Of a stretch of DNA of 64,000 bases, positions 15,001-25,100 are shown one piece after another. A program made the position numbers and the translations under genes. The first letter of the stretch is position 1. Every line of letters begins with the position of its first letter. Source of the DNA: Malurus cyaneus samueli (taxonomy: Eukaryota > Chordata > Aves > Passeriformes > Maluridae); the NCBI GenBank assembly GCA_009741485.1, contig CM019237.1:44832308-44896307 (forward strand). The letters run 5' to 3'. The notes under the pieces are model-generated. The model worked only from the letters and a program-made list of their open reading frames with translations. It was not told where the DNA came from and made no database searches.

Positions 15001-15634
15001 GCTGGGGACCTCTTTGAAGACAGTGAAGGAACAGGGCAGAGTATGGGTGACAATACTAACTCTGTGCTGCCTTTCCCCATTCCTGAATTACCCTAATGTG
15101 TCCCAGGGGATGGTCCAAGGGCTCAACATGCAGCAGAACTTAGGCAGACCCCTGCTGCAGCCCAATAAACCCAGGGAGGATTGTCCTGAGGGCAGATGCA
15201 CTGGCTCTTTCAGTCGGGCAAGTACAAGGACTAGAGGGCAAGTGTGGGCTTTTACTTTGCTGCTGCCCTTCTGCTGTGTGGCTGGAGGTGCCTCTGCACA
15301 GGGGAGGAATCGCTGCCCGTGTTTCCCTCTGCTTGCTTGCTTCCCTCTGCTTGCTTCCCTTACCTTACTATTACCAAATCTCCTGGAGCTGCTCCTGCTG
15401 TCTGGGATGGGGATGTGTCCAGCACCATGCTGCCCTTTTGTCCTGGGTTCCTGTCCTTTGTTCCAGGTGTCAGATTTCCGCCTGGCTGCAGCATTCACAG
15501 CCTCTGCCATCAATGGTCCTCCAGTGCAGGGCGGTCTCCCTGTCTTCACCTGGAGACGGTTCAACCGCACACAACACCAGGGCCTGCCAGAGTCATACAA
15601 CTTCGATTTTGTCACCATGAGGCCAATCCTGTAA
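1..15634 (+). CDS. PLBD1: PLBD1, phospholipase B-like 1 (C-terminal seven coding exons; 5' part outside window)
   Basis: Coding segments are 1-57 (partial), 1187-1331, 7221-7421, 7532-7672, 12019-12204, 13844-13950 and 15467-15634, all with GT/AG borders and matching phases. The product is a secreted/lysosomal Ntn-hydrolase-fold enzyme. The family is reported to remove acyl chains from phospholipids and is found in lysosomes and leukocyte granules. The first segment carries the GHCSALIK motif, whose Cys is the N-terminal nucleophile exposed by autocleavage in this family. Later segments show [57 protein letters not shown] and GGLPVF, all close to the mammalian PLBD1 sequence I remember. N-glycosylation sequons are seen at NQT, NLS and NRT. 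The chain stops after RPIL, a few residues earlier than human. The signal peptide and about the first 40% of the protein lie left of the window. PLBD2 is the alternative family member, but the sequence and the ATF7IP neighbour favour PLBD1. Confidence 0.95.
58..1186 (+). other. PLBD1 intron
   Basis: GT (58) to AG (1186). The stretch is AT-rich with no gene seen. A short imperfect duplication of a 14-base motif containing GCAAAGATCTGA occurs around 852-895. Confidence 0.85.
1187..1331 (+). CDS. PLBD1: PLBD1 coding exon
   Basis: The acceptor TTCCAG ends at 1186 and the donor GTAAAG starts at 1332. The exon encodes [20 protein letters not shown] and on to SFSSYPG, continuing directly from the nucleophile exon. 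It starts in phase 0 and ends in phase 1. FAHSSW is a strongly conserved PLBL-family block near the active site. Confidence 0.95.
1332..7220 (+). other. PLBD1 intron, 5.9 kb
   Basis: GTAAAG to TTTAAG. I see no coding exon or recognisable full transposon. The only clear structure is the 18-bp tandem duplication at 2787-2822. Open frames here are short and have no protein-like composition. Confidence 0.8.
2787..2822. repeat. Exact 18-bp tandem duplication
   Basis: Two adjacent identical copies of an 18-base unit (attgacttttggaggaaa), at 2787-2804 and 2805-2822, in a PLBD1 intron. It looks like a simple slippage-type duplication. Confidence 0.9.
7221..7421 (+). CDS. PLBD1: PLBD1 coding exon
   Basis: The acceptor TTTAAG ends at 7220 and the donor GTAAGT begins at 7422. 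Phase 1 in, phase 1 out. It encodes [20 protein letters not shown], continues through an NQT sequon and SWQ-like [12 protein letters not shown], and ends KCNSG. This is the core of the phospholipase B-like domain. Confidence 0.96.
7532..7672 (+). CDS. PLBD1: PLBD1 coding exon
   Basis: It is separated from the previous exon by an intron of only 110 bases (7422-7531). It encodes [20 protein letters not shown] and then [15 protein letters not shown], ending LRKG in phase 1 at a GTAATA donor. The NNQYM...DLKK block is highly conserved in the family. Confidence 0.96.
7673..12018 (+). other. PLBD1 intron, 4.3 kb
   Basis: GTAATA to TGGCAG. There is no coding exon. A segment around 9.48-10.08 kb may be an old LTR in antisense (listed separately). 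Otherwise I see nothing definable. Confidence 0.8.
9480..10080 (-). mobile_element. Possible antisense LTR-like segment (uncertain)
   Basis: Read on the minus strand, this stretch holds a TATA-like CTATAAAAC box. Just after it comes an 8-bp inverted repeat with a 5-base loop (plus strand about 9712-9732), and further on an ATTAAA, the order expected of an LTR (U3, R, U5). No clear terminal TG...CA or target duplication was found, so the boundaries are approximate. It could be unique intron sequence. Confidence 0.3.
12019..12204 (+). CDS. PLBD1: PLBD1 coding exon
   Basis: The acceptor TGGCAG ends at 12018 and the donor GTAAGA starts at 12205. Phase 1 in and out. It encodes [15 protein letters not shown], an NLS sequon, [15 protein letters not shown] and MKYIMRYN, matching the C-terminal half of the PLBL fold. 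Confidence 0.96.
12205..13843 (+). other. PLBD1 intron, 1.6 kb, carrying an LTR
   Basis: GTAAGA to CCCCAG. The middle third is an old solo LTR (about 12593-13149). The rest shows no gene. Confidence 0.85.
12593..13149 (+). mobile_element. Old solo LTR, ERVL-type avian endogenous retrovirus
   Basis: The segment has the usual landmarks of avian ERVL LTRs: GGATAGAGTTAATTTTCTTAG near the left end, CCAAAGGGATATTCCATACCA in the middle, ATTAAAACTGCTATCTCAAC as the polyadenylation region, and a right end GGTTGAACCAGGACA. No TATA box equivalent to the other LTRs remains at the expected place and no target duplication was found, so it is older and partly decayed. No internal retroviral genes are present. 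The left boundary is uncertain by about 10 bases. Confidence 0.65.
13844..13950 (+). CDS. PLBD1: PLBD1 coding exon
   Basis: The acceptor CCCCAG ends at 13843 and the donor GTAAAT starts at 13951. Phase 1 in, phase 0 out. It encodes [20 protein letters not shown] and on to AGCYDSK. The cysteine-rich [10 protein letters not shown] block is diagnostic of the family. Confidence 0.96.
13951..15466 (+). other. Last PLBD1 intron, 1.5 kb
   Basis: GTAAAT to TTCCAG. It is GC-richer than the earlier introns and has fairly long chance open frames near 14984-15466, but no recognisable coding exon or transposon. Confidence 0.8.
15467..15634 (+). CDS. PLBD1: PLBD1 terminal coding exon with stop
   Basis: It starts after TTCCAG in phase 0, matching the previous exon. 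It encodes [20 protein letters not shown], then [18 protein letters not shown] and [12 protein letters not shown], then TAA at 15632-15634. An NRT sequon is present. It ends without the short extra tail I recall in human PLBD1. Confidence 0.96.
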   Translation: MSDFRLAAAFTASAINGPPVQGGLPVFTWRRFNRTQHQGLPESYNFDFVTMRPIL

Positions 15635-15696
15635 AACCAGCATCAATATCCACAAGTGATTTTTTTTTTAAAATGGAAATCTTATTTCTTGCGTGT

Positions 15697-15702
15697 AATA
15701 AA
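15697..15702 (+). promoter_or_regulatory. PLBD1 polyadenylation signal AATAAA
   Basis: A canonical AATAAA lies 63 bases after the stop codon, followed within 30 bases by T/G-rich sequence, so the PLBD1 3'UTR is predicted to be only about 80-90 bases. Confidence 0.8.
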
Positions 15703-15719
15703 TCAACCTGGTTGTCTAC

Positions 15720-16928
15720 ATCCCTGTGTCTTACCTGCCTTCCCATGTCCTGCCTGCTAGGCACTTTGTACTGATCTTGGCTGCTTCACAACAGCCCAAT
15801 GCACATTCCTTTCTCCTGAATTGTTTGGGTGGCCCTTCCTCTGACTAGGATTGATGAGAAACAGCCTTACCACCGTGCCTTGATGTCTGCCTTTTGTCTC
15901 ACTAGTGTGCTGCAAGTTGTTTCCCATCCAGGAATGTCACTAGTAGAGAAAGTCAGGGATCTGTTCACCATGGCAGATAGGTCTGTTGTATGTACAGGAT
16001 GTGATTTTCAGTGGCATTGGCAAGAATTCTGTGTGGCCAAAGCGGCTGACAGTGTCAGGGACAGAAATGTGATGCAATGGATCCTTACAAGCGGTCTCTC
16101 TTGCAATGATCAGCATATGCAGTTGCTCGGTGACATGTTTTCCTGCTCTCGCAGCCGTGGTAGGGGAATGTGACAGTCAGATGGTTGTGAGGGCCAGGGC
16201 TGTGCACATTACCTTTTGTGACCTGTGTTTAAGCCAAGGAGTCAAGTCACTGGGCTGTTTTGTGCTAGATGTTATACAGGTAATTAAGTAAAATAAACAG
16301 CTCTTTCCTCATGTCCTGGATGGTCCAAGCTAAACAGTGCACAGCATTGCCCTGAAGGTGAAGAATGGTGAGCAGTGTGAGGTTTTAATGAAGCCTCTGG
16401 AGTTTAGCTAGTGTGATGGGAAAGGGAGCGAGTTACTGCAATATGAGTGAGGATCTACCCTAAATATCTGTCTGTCACAGTAACGCTGATTTTTGCCAAG
16501 GAAAGAGGGAGATCAGAAGTTAGAGCAAAGCTGTCGTCAAGGATGAAAAATCAATGAAGGGACTGAAGCGATTTGTTTGCAGAGGTAGGAGGAGGTAGGT
16601 GTGAGATGCTGTGTGCAGAGACCTCCTCCATGTGGTGGTGGAGCCTCTGCCACAGATGGGATTGAATTGACCTGGACTGAACAGGCTCCAACAGGCATTA
16701 AGGAGGACACTTAAGGAATGGAGCTGAGTCACGAGGAGCAGTGCAGGAATCTGAGCTGCCAGCAAGCAGAGGACCAAGAGCCAAGTCCTTGCTGCTCAAT
16801 GTTACTTGAGCAAGGCGGCAACATCTCTGAAGAGGAAGAGCAGGCTCTGGGCTCTTTTTTGAGAGAATTGCCTCCTGAGGTATCAGGAACTAAGCACAAA
16901 TGACTCAAAATGTTAAAAACCCAGTAGT
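15720..16928. other. Intergenic gap between convergent PLBD1 and ATF7IP
   Basis: The stretch lies between the predicted 3' ends of the two tail-to-tail genes. I see no exon, RNA gene or recognisable transposon in it; open frames are short. Confidence 0.7.
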
Positions 16929-16934
16929 TTTATT
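16929..16934 (-). promoter_or_regulatory. Predicted distal ATF7IP polyadenylation signal
   Basis: AATAAA on the minus strand, followed downstream on that strand by a T/G-rich stretch. It is the last such signal before the PLBD1 3' end. Confidence 0.6.
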
Positions 16935-17247
16935 TCAAAGTACAAATTCCAGGCTTGTGAGACAAAACCCCACTACAGTTAACACAGACATATGCTAATC
17001 TACAGTACATACAAAAATGGGGAAAGCTGGCAACTGCCCAGTTTAAATTGGACATTAAATCAGTCCTACATTTTTTCTTTTGTATTTACAAGTCCAGCTT
17101 CAAAACAAAACAATAAACCAGATTTGGAGTTTCCCAACAAAGGATTTTGCAGTTTGATTCCCAATAGCCAATAAATTACTAATGTTGAACAGTTACTACC
17201 CAGCTATCTTATTTACAGCTACACCCCATATTTAAGACAGCATTTCA

Positions 17248-17267
17248 AATATATATATATATATATG
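17248..17267. repeat. (AT)n microsatellite
   Basis: An uninterrupted AT dinucleotide run in the ATF7IP 3'UTR, followed by GCATGTGTATATGTATA. Confidence 0.9.
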
Positions 17268-20200
17268 CATGTGTATATGTATACAAAAAAGAATGCTCAG
17301 CCTGCATCATGACAATGAAAAATAAAGATGCATTTTTAACTTAAAAGGGATGAAAAGGAAAAATCATTGTTTTGTTTTCTCCTAGCTATCCTTATTATTT
17401 TCCTTTCCCTCTCAGATTTTTGAAAGGGAATAGATTTGTGTGGCTTAGCATCATTTGATCACCTCTCCCTCCAGTGTTTTCATACAATGCCCACCCCTAC
17501 CCAAACCAACAAATTAAAAAAATATATATTTCATATATCAAGCTTCTATTTCAAATATCTGCATAGATATTTCCGACAAGGAAAATACTCAGAGTATAAG
17601 AAGGCAGAATCACAGCTTGATTTTGTACAGTGTATGCAATACTCATCCTGGGGAATGGCTGTTTAGAGAGCAGGAACAGATGTGACCCATCCTTACATGT
17701 AATATGGATTTTAATTTACTGTACATTTAAGACAAACAGCTTAAAGGAAGGGTTGAAGTGACTATTTCGGTTACAGTACAAAATGTTCAGATCCAACTAC
17801 AGAGCCCAGTTGTGGTCCCAGTGAAGTCTGAGTGGTTTTGCTTTTGTTTTCAAAGGAAGCAGGGTAAGACCCCTTACTTTTAAAAGAAGAACACCATGGT
17901 TGTTTACAGCCTTGAGCTAAAAACCTTGGGAATGGATGTCTCTGTGCTTGTGCTGCCAAGGGCAGCACAAACAATTCCAAGGAGCAAAATCTGAGACCAA
18001 CTGCTACTCATAGGGAAGCTGTTCAGAGCATGGAAATAATTATAGGCTGAGGGATCTGCATCCTTGTGTTTTCTGAAGCTGCCACTGCAGACACAGTACA
18101 GAACCTGCAGTCTGCCCCTTCCTAAGATTTAGGTTTTGGTATCCAATAAAAGTTTTTAGACATACAGCAAAATAAAGGAGGCCAGTGAAGCTAAAACTAG
18201 GAGAAATGCAGAACAGCATTTTGCCATCAGCACTCCACAGCAGGGCTCCTCTCCAAGTAGATAAACTTTCTTAAATTACTTTCAGCCTGGACATTCAGAT
18301 GCCCTTGTATCACACAGAGAAAACAACCCAAATCTAAAACACAAGAGAAAGTAAATGATAATATAAAACACAGCTGTAGTTGGTACTGTGTTTGCTAAAA
18401 ACATGGGTGACTCAGTCCAAGGTGGTACTGCTGAAATGTCACGTACCCAGAGGCAGCAGCAAAACAGAGTCAGGAACAACTTGCAATTACTGAAAGATGG
18501 AAAAACTTGCATGAAGCACAGAGAAGAAACCAAATCAAAAACTGCTCCACTTAGAAGCCATACAGAATTTTTTAGCATATCTAAAAGTGGATTATTGGAA
18601 GGCTTCAGTGATTGACACTTTTCATTAGAGACCAGTCTAGAAGCACACACCTGTATTAACACACCTGAATGTTCCCAAATATTTGGCAATACTTTCAAAT
18701 AAAGTCTACTAAATAAAACAAATACTTTCTAATTGATTGTTGCTAGCAGAAATTTTGTTTCTCAATAGCTTATTTTGGGAGGTAAAGGATAATAAAATCA
18801 CCAGCCACTCGACTACATGAGGAAAAGTGCCATGAGATAAGGAATTAAGCACTACTCCTGTTTGATAGCATAAGGGGTGAGTACCCACTGCAGAGATCTG
18901 CTCCATGGTGACAATAACTTTGCAAAAATGGCCTAGTTCTCTCTTTGGGCATCAGTGATTGAGGGACCAGCTCCCTTGAAGGTCTCCACACCAAATGAGG
19001 CATCTCAAAGTCAAGCCATGCTTTTTCACATACTTCTCCACCAGTACTTGCTCAAGATACTGAAATCAGACCTTTAACAGCTGGGATAAACACCGGGGAA
19101 ACGATCTTTCACCCCAGAGCTGTAATGTCTTTGGTCAACAATGCTGCCTCACAAAATCCTGCCAAAAAACCGAACTGTTGCCATACAGAGCTGAAGTGGA
19201 TCTATTCAACTACAAGTCAGTTTTTACAATCAGTTCTGTGAAGAAGTAAATCTTCAGTAAATAAATACGAGTCTTCTTTCTCTAATGGTAAGCCCTCAAG
19301 ACCTCCAAATGGAATGCCAGAGCACCCTTAATAATACCTCCATGGGAGGAAATAAATTCTAATGCAGGACTTGCACCCCCTGCCTATCCAAACAAGACAA
19401 ACCTAAGAACAAGGGAGATCTAAATGCACGCTGAAGTTACAGCAAAGCTCATCTATAGTTTGGGCTGGAATCACAACTAAAAAGTGGTATAAGTTCAAAT
19501 GTCTATTCTCATATTTATTTTAACTTTCAAACTGTAAAAATTCATAGTACTGACATGGCCAGTGGCTCTTTGGTACCACCTCAAGGACACATGAACAAAA
19601 AATTACCCAAGGATTTGACAGCCATCAACTAGAAAGAACTTTTCTAATCTCTATTACAGAACTTTCTTTATAAGGACTCAAATTTTGTTTATTTCCATAA
19701 ATAGATTAAATCCATTATAAAGTAATTATTCCTTGAAATAAGCAAACAAGTTAGTTAAAGACAGAAAAATTCAAGGCATTTTTGATTATTGGCACCAGAG
19801 ATACAGGACAGCAGTACTTCAAAGGAACGGTTACACATAGTTCATACACAGCGAGAATCTTGTCTAAGGGTACGTTGATTTAGCCAGAATTTTTGCTTGC
19901 CCAAATCAACAGAACTGCTATACTTTAAATGCAAGTTTTCATACAGAGAATATCGATTACCTGACAGAAGAAACTCCCAGCTACAGGAAGGAGTGCAGAG
20001 GTCTACAGAGCCATTTCTTTCACTACAGATCCCATAATCTCATAGCATATTTCACCAGCCTTGTTTGGGGGATTAACTTCTCTAACACTTTTCTCAATCT
20101 TGCTTCACACTTCAACATGTTGGCTTTGACAAAGAAAGCACTGAAATGAAAAAATGTGATATTCTGCAGCTTTGCTATATGGTGAAGTGGATTAAAAAAA

Positions 20201-21747
20201 AATCTTTCCCCTCTAAACCCACTGTTTGGTTTTGTTGAGCAGGAATGAAACTGAAAAATGCCAAAATAAAAATTTTCCATGTACTTTCTTGTCTAGGTGC
20301 ATTACAATTTTGTTCTGCAAACAGGAAGTTTAACATGTCAGTGGCAGTGGGGGGGAGATGCACCAATTTCTTTTCTCAGCTCAGAAGCATCACGAAAGCA
20401 TCTATTAACATTTGCAGTCGCTCAGAGGTTTAGGTCAGTGTCTAAAATAGTTTCTAAACTCCCTTGCTTGTGTTGGCTTTCTGCAGAGGCAGGCAGGTGA
20501 TGGAAGACAGAAGCACAGTGGGAAGCCAACTCCTCCTTTTGTACTCACTGAGCATCCAAACAGTGCAAATGGGTAGCAGCTTTCATGGCACCACACCACA
20601 GGGGCTTCTTCTTCGGCTGAATTGCAGCGTCCGGCTTCCCCAAAAGAACTAGGAAAGACTCTGGTGGAAAATAGTGTCTGTGTACTCAATATTCTTGACA
20701 GGACAAGAACAACTACTCAATAACTACAGTAAGGAAAAGGGTGAATGATACCACAGATAAGAACAAATTCACCATCAGTGGATGTCACACTCTTGTCTTT
20801 ACAGAAATAATAATTACTGCAGGTCTGGAAAATGAGAAGCACTGGTAACAGACTAGAAGGGTGAACGGAAAAATAAGTCCAAGCAAATAAAAAAACACCA
20901 CAAGGTATCTGGCTACATTTTATTTCTGAAATTGTTCTTTAAGGCACAAAATAAATCTGAAAAAATAGGGCTGGATATATGAGGGGAGGGGCAGAAAAAT
21001 TGTCTGAACCAGAGAGGTGTGAATGCAGTCTTTACAATTCAGTTTCACATCTGATCTGGGAATGCTCTCAAGGTGAGTGGGAGAGGATGGTAAAAACAGA
21101 GGAGCATTTTTATTTAGAAGAGGTAGGAGGCTGTGGGGTGATTTATTTATTTTTTTTTTCAACCACCTCCAAATTTACACACTTAGTAGTTCTGGCCAGA
21201 CTCAAGTTTCCTTCCCTCCCCTCAGAGAACTTATTACAGTTTATAAGATAAGACCAGACCACTCAAGCCTCCAACACAGAAAGTGAATCACCCTTCATGT
21301 CACAGCCTGTTCACAGAATGGTGGGGGACAAGAGGCAGATCATTCCTGCCCTTGTGTTGATGTCTCAACAGGCATTATGGATGTGTGTATTTTGCTTCAG
21401 AAAAGCTGCAATTTACTATTTTGTTTCCACCCTGAAGCAGAATCTGAGGCATTCAGGATGCGCTGGGATAAAGGATATAGGTAGAATCTAGGTAGAACAC
21501 CTGTCATGGAAGGAAAAACAAAATATTCATATGGCCCATGACATGAACTATTCAGAAAAAACAAGCTCTCTTGCTGCAGGTCAGACTTTATTTTTCTTTT
21601 GGTTCTGAATTCATGTAGTGTATCACACAACTGTCTAATCCTGCAGAGTGGATTTAAAAGTGAATTACATGCATGGGATCAACCCCTCCCAAAACTGGGG
21701 TAAATCCTGGTAGAAGGACAGGTTTAAAGAGTCCAAAGGTCTCTAGT

Positions 21748-22164
21748 TTAATTGCTCTGGGAAGAGATCACATCTGTGGACTGAGGGTCACAGAAGGGTC
21801 CAAAGCGTCCATAGACATCCTTAGCCCGGACTGCAAAGTAGTATTTGCTGCCAGACACAAACTGTGTCAGAGTGCACGCCATGGGCAGCGGCAAGGCCTT
21901 CACCTCCCCGATCTTCTTCCACTGCGAGGGCATAGTGGCACTGGGGTCCTCGTGGTAGGCGTACAGGTGGTAACTGTCCACAGTGGCACAGCTCCTGTCC
22001 ACCTCCATCACGCTCCATGACAGCACAATCCCATTCTGGCTCTGTACCCGGGCCAGCTTCAGCTGTGGTTTTTGAGGTGGAGCAGTGTTGGCAGCTTCAG
22101 GGGGCAGACGTGGTGGCTGTGGTGCCTCTGGAAGTGGGGCGGGATGTATGGGGCGCGGTGGCTC
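21748..22164 (-). CDS. ATF7IP: ATF7IP terminal coding exon: fibronectin-III, MBD1-binding domain
   Basis: The acceptor ends at 22165 and the exon starts in phase 0. It encodes [16 protein letters not shown], then [79 protein letters not shown] and ends DVISSQSN then TAA (21750-21748). The SW...Y.LYAY...W..I...LP...TL.....KYYFAVRA pattern is a fibronectin type III fold; in mammals this C-terminal domain contacts MBD1. Confidence 0.97.
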   Translation of the reverse strand, partial: EPPRPIHPAPLPEAPQPPRLPPEAANTAPPQKPQLKLARVQSQNGIVLSWSVMEVDRSCATVDSYHLYAYHEDPSATMPSQWKKIGEVKALPLPMACTLTQFVSGSKYYFAVRAKDVYGRFGPFCDPQSTDVISSQSN

Positions 22165-25100
22165 CTATGCAGCATAAGAGCAATAAGGAAAGGTCAGAGT
22201 CTACAGCAATAGAAGGAGGGTTTCATTCATCATTCCCCAGGTAAGTGGAAGCAGATGAGTCTGCAATCACCCAGCCATCACAGCTCTCAGTCCCATGTGC
22301 AAAGGCCAGGCAACAGCAGCAAATGATGAGAAGGGGTGCCATAAGTTCATAACTTACTCTCTTATAAATCCCTAGTTGTGCAAATGATCATTGCCACAGT
22401 AATTTCCCTTTATCCTCTTTGCTTCCTAGCCAGGAGGGATGGACTGAACACTGTGCCCTTCCCCAGGACTGAGCAGGCAGGTTCACCATGATTTTAAGCC
22501 AATCTGCATTTGGGTTGCTCTTTCCATATTACCCAACACACCTCAGGCAAGGCATTAAGCTGATAACTCATCATCTTTTCAACAGACAGGTGTTCAGTCA
22601 CAGAAGGAAGAAAGAATCCATATTACACCATTACCCTATCATCTCAAATTGATCACAAAAGCTCAGCTTCATTTCTCAGAAAATTTTGTGTCTTTTCAGG
22701 GATATTTCTTTTTTATACTGCTAAAACAGTCCTAGGTCTTTTATTTGAGTTCGTTAAGATAAATTTAGGAATGTGATTACAATGCTTCAAGCCTGGGGTC
22801 TTTCAGGTTGGAATCTGGGGTAGTTATAGGCATTTTAAGTGTACTGTTCTGTGTGATATTTGCTTCATTTATTCTCATTATTTATCACTGGCAAGTTCAT
22901 TAAGTTGATAGTGTCTAGACTGGAAGAATGGTAAGGTACCTTCTCGGCAATATATTTACCATTTCAGGACACTATAAGTAACGTGACTGCCCAACATTGA
23001 GTGTGCAGGTAACGTATTTGAAATTAACTTAAACAAGTCAGAGAAAATTCTCAAATTATCAAAAGGGGTTTTAGGTGATGCAGAAGTAATCACCCTCAAC
23101 TTTGGCTAAAAATCGCTGAAATTTGGTAGTTTGCAACCTTGGGGATTTTGTCTGTACCTTGTTCTATTACCTCAGTTTTGCAAAGAGATGAACCGCAAAA
23201 TTTGTTACCCAATTCACTGCCAAACCAGATAATAATAAACATTTTAGTAGCATTTCTTCTGCACCCTTGACTCCATGAATCACCTGCAGACAATTCATGC
23301 ACTACTTTTCAATCTGTTATCCTGGTAATTTGGAGAAGGCCAGGGTGAGCTAGCAGATTGCACAGCTTTTACCACTCTGGGCACAAGTTGCTGGAGGTGA
23401 CTAGGTGGTGCCATAAGAACTGGCTGAGAAGCGTCTAAAAGACACCTGACATTAAGTAGCAGCCTGAGAGGTCCCAGTGTAACAAAGCCCCTCACACTCA
23501 CAGTGTGTGCTGGTGGCGGTCGATGGTGCACCGTGAGCTGAGGAGCTCCAGAGCCCAGAGTCAGCCCGTTGTTCACAACGTAGGTTGTCTGAGGCATTCG
23601 CACTGTCATACCTGCAAGGAGTACAGGGAACATTCTGAGCATTCAATACTTAAAGCAGCTAAACAGAACATTGGAAGAACATCTCCTTGGTTCAGCTGGA
23701 TGAAGTCAAATTTCAGACAGACTCCTCTGGCTGCCAGCAGACTGATGAAGCACTGCTTGACAACAAAATCCCCTCCCATCCCCTGGAGCTGTAAAAGTGA
23801 GAGAAAGCACGCACTTGTGTTTGCAGAGGGGACAGAATGTTGTTTTAACACTTTTAAGACAGCAGCATGAAGGAAACGGGTGGGGAGAAGTATGTGACAT
23901 ACAGGGCTTAAGCATGAAAAGAAAAATTACATCATTTTGGGATTCAGAAAGGAAAAGAGAAATGCTGCAGCACCACAATGTTATCCATTCCGAATGCTGT
24001 GCTGTGGATGGCACTGAAAACAAAAAAAGCTAAATCACTGCCAAGAAGCTTGTCCTCCCTCACAGAACAGACTCCATGATGAATACTCCACACAGGCATA
24101 AGCATTTCAGTCATTCTCACGGCAAACGGGCCTGCCTGGTGGGAATAAACTAGACAGTTTTACAGCCTTGTAAATAACATCCAAAACTGTTGCAAGCTAC
24201 CAAGCTTTCATTCATTTTATACCACATCTAATTCTCTTAAGTAACACTTTATTCACTGTTGGAACATGTAGGTTCTGTGAACTCAAAGCTTTTGCTCATT
24301 GTTATGGTTGCCCAGAGTGTCCCTCCATTTCTGCCTAGAAATACAAGGTTTGGGGCAATCTCTTCCACGCCCTAGTTCCACACTTGTGTGAGACTAAAGC
24401 ATTCCAGTACTCCAGAAGACAAGCTCACAGAGTAACACATTATCAGGAAACCACAGCTATTGTATGACAATCTCTTCTCTCTATAAACACTCTTCAAGCT
24501 ACAACCCATAGGGGAGGAGTATCAGAAGTCTGTATGATCCGTGAGTCCACGGCAGGGAGCTCAAAGTGCTAAATCTTAATGTTTTTATTCTAAAGAGCTA
24601 AACACTGGGTAGGTGCTTCACATCTTTTTCTTACTGGAATCTATCTGAGAAGCTGATGAAGATGTGCAAACTCCTGTAGGATAAACAGTCCCCTGAGGTG
24701 ATTATTTCTCATCTATGAAAATCCAATAAAATATGCTGGCTTAGTATGACTGTAGTTCTGTCTCAGGAGATTACAACCATCTGAAGATTGTCAGATGTCT
24801 TAATAAGATAAAAGATACAAACACAGCATCACTTCTAGGTAGGGATACTTCTCACCTGAGGCAGAAGTACAAAACTGCAATTTTCAAAACACTTGGAATG
24901 GATGCTCACAGTTAATCTTTCAAAGACAAAATGCAACAGTCTTTCTCTAGAAGTATCTGCTAGTGGCACTAAAAGCTGTTGCAATGATAAGTTAAACCAT
25001 TACACTCAGTAGCAGCATCACTACCAGGATGTCACAAAAGCAGGCTCATACTCAGTGCACTACAACAGGGAAATTTATGTTAAACATAAAGGTGTTAAAA

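Larger units (their letters stand above)
16929..21747 (-). other. ATF7IP: ATF7IP 3' untranslated region
   Basis: It runs from the base after the TAA stop (21748-21750) to an AATAAA on the minus strand at 16934-16929, about 4.8 kb. It is AT-rich and uninterrupted by recognisable repeats, apart from an (AT)n run at about 17248-17267. Several other minus-strand AATAAA words occur (for example near 21587, 20920 and 19515), so shorter isoforms are possible. No reading frame in it looks coding. Confidence 0.65.

Noticed and set aside
15088..15618. Antisense frame of 176 codons over the last PLBD1 exon
   Set aside because: A shadow of the PLBD1 coding exon and GC-rich intron on the opposite strand.
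14984..15774. Overlapping open frames of 114-216 codons around the last PLBD1 intron and exon
   Set aside because: The real coding part is only the 15467-15634 exon in the PLBD1 frame; the rest is GC-rich intron with no family resemblance and no consistent frame.
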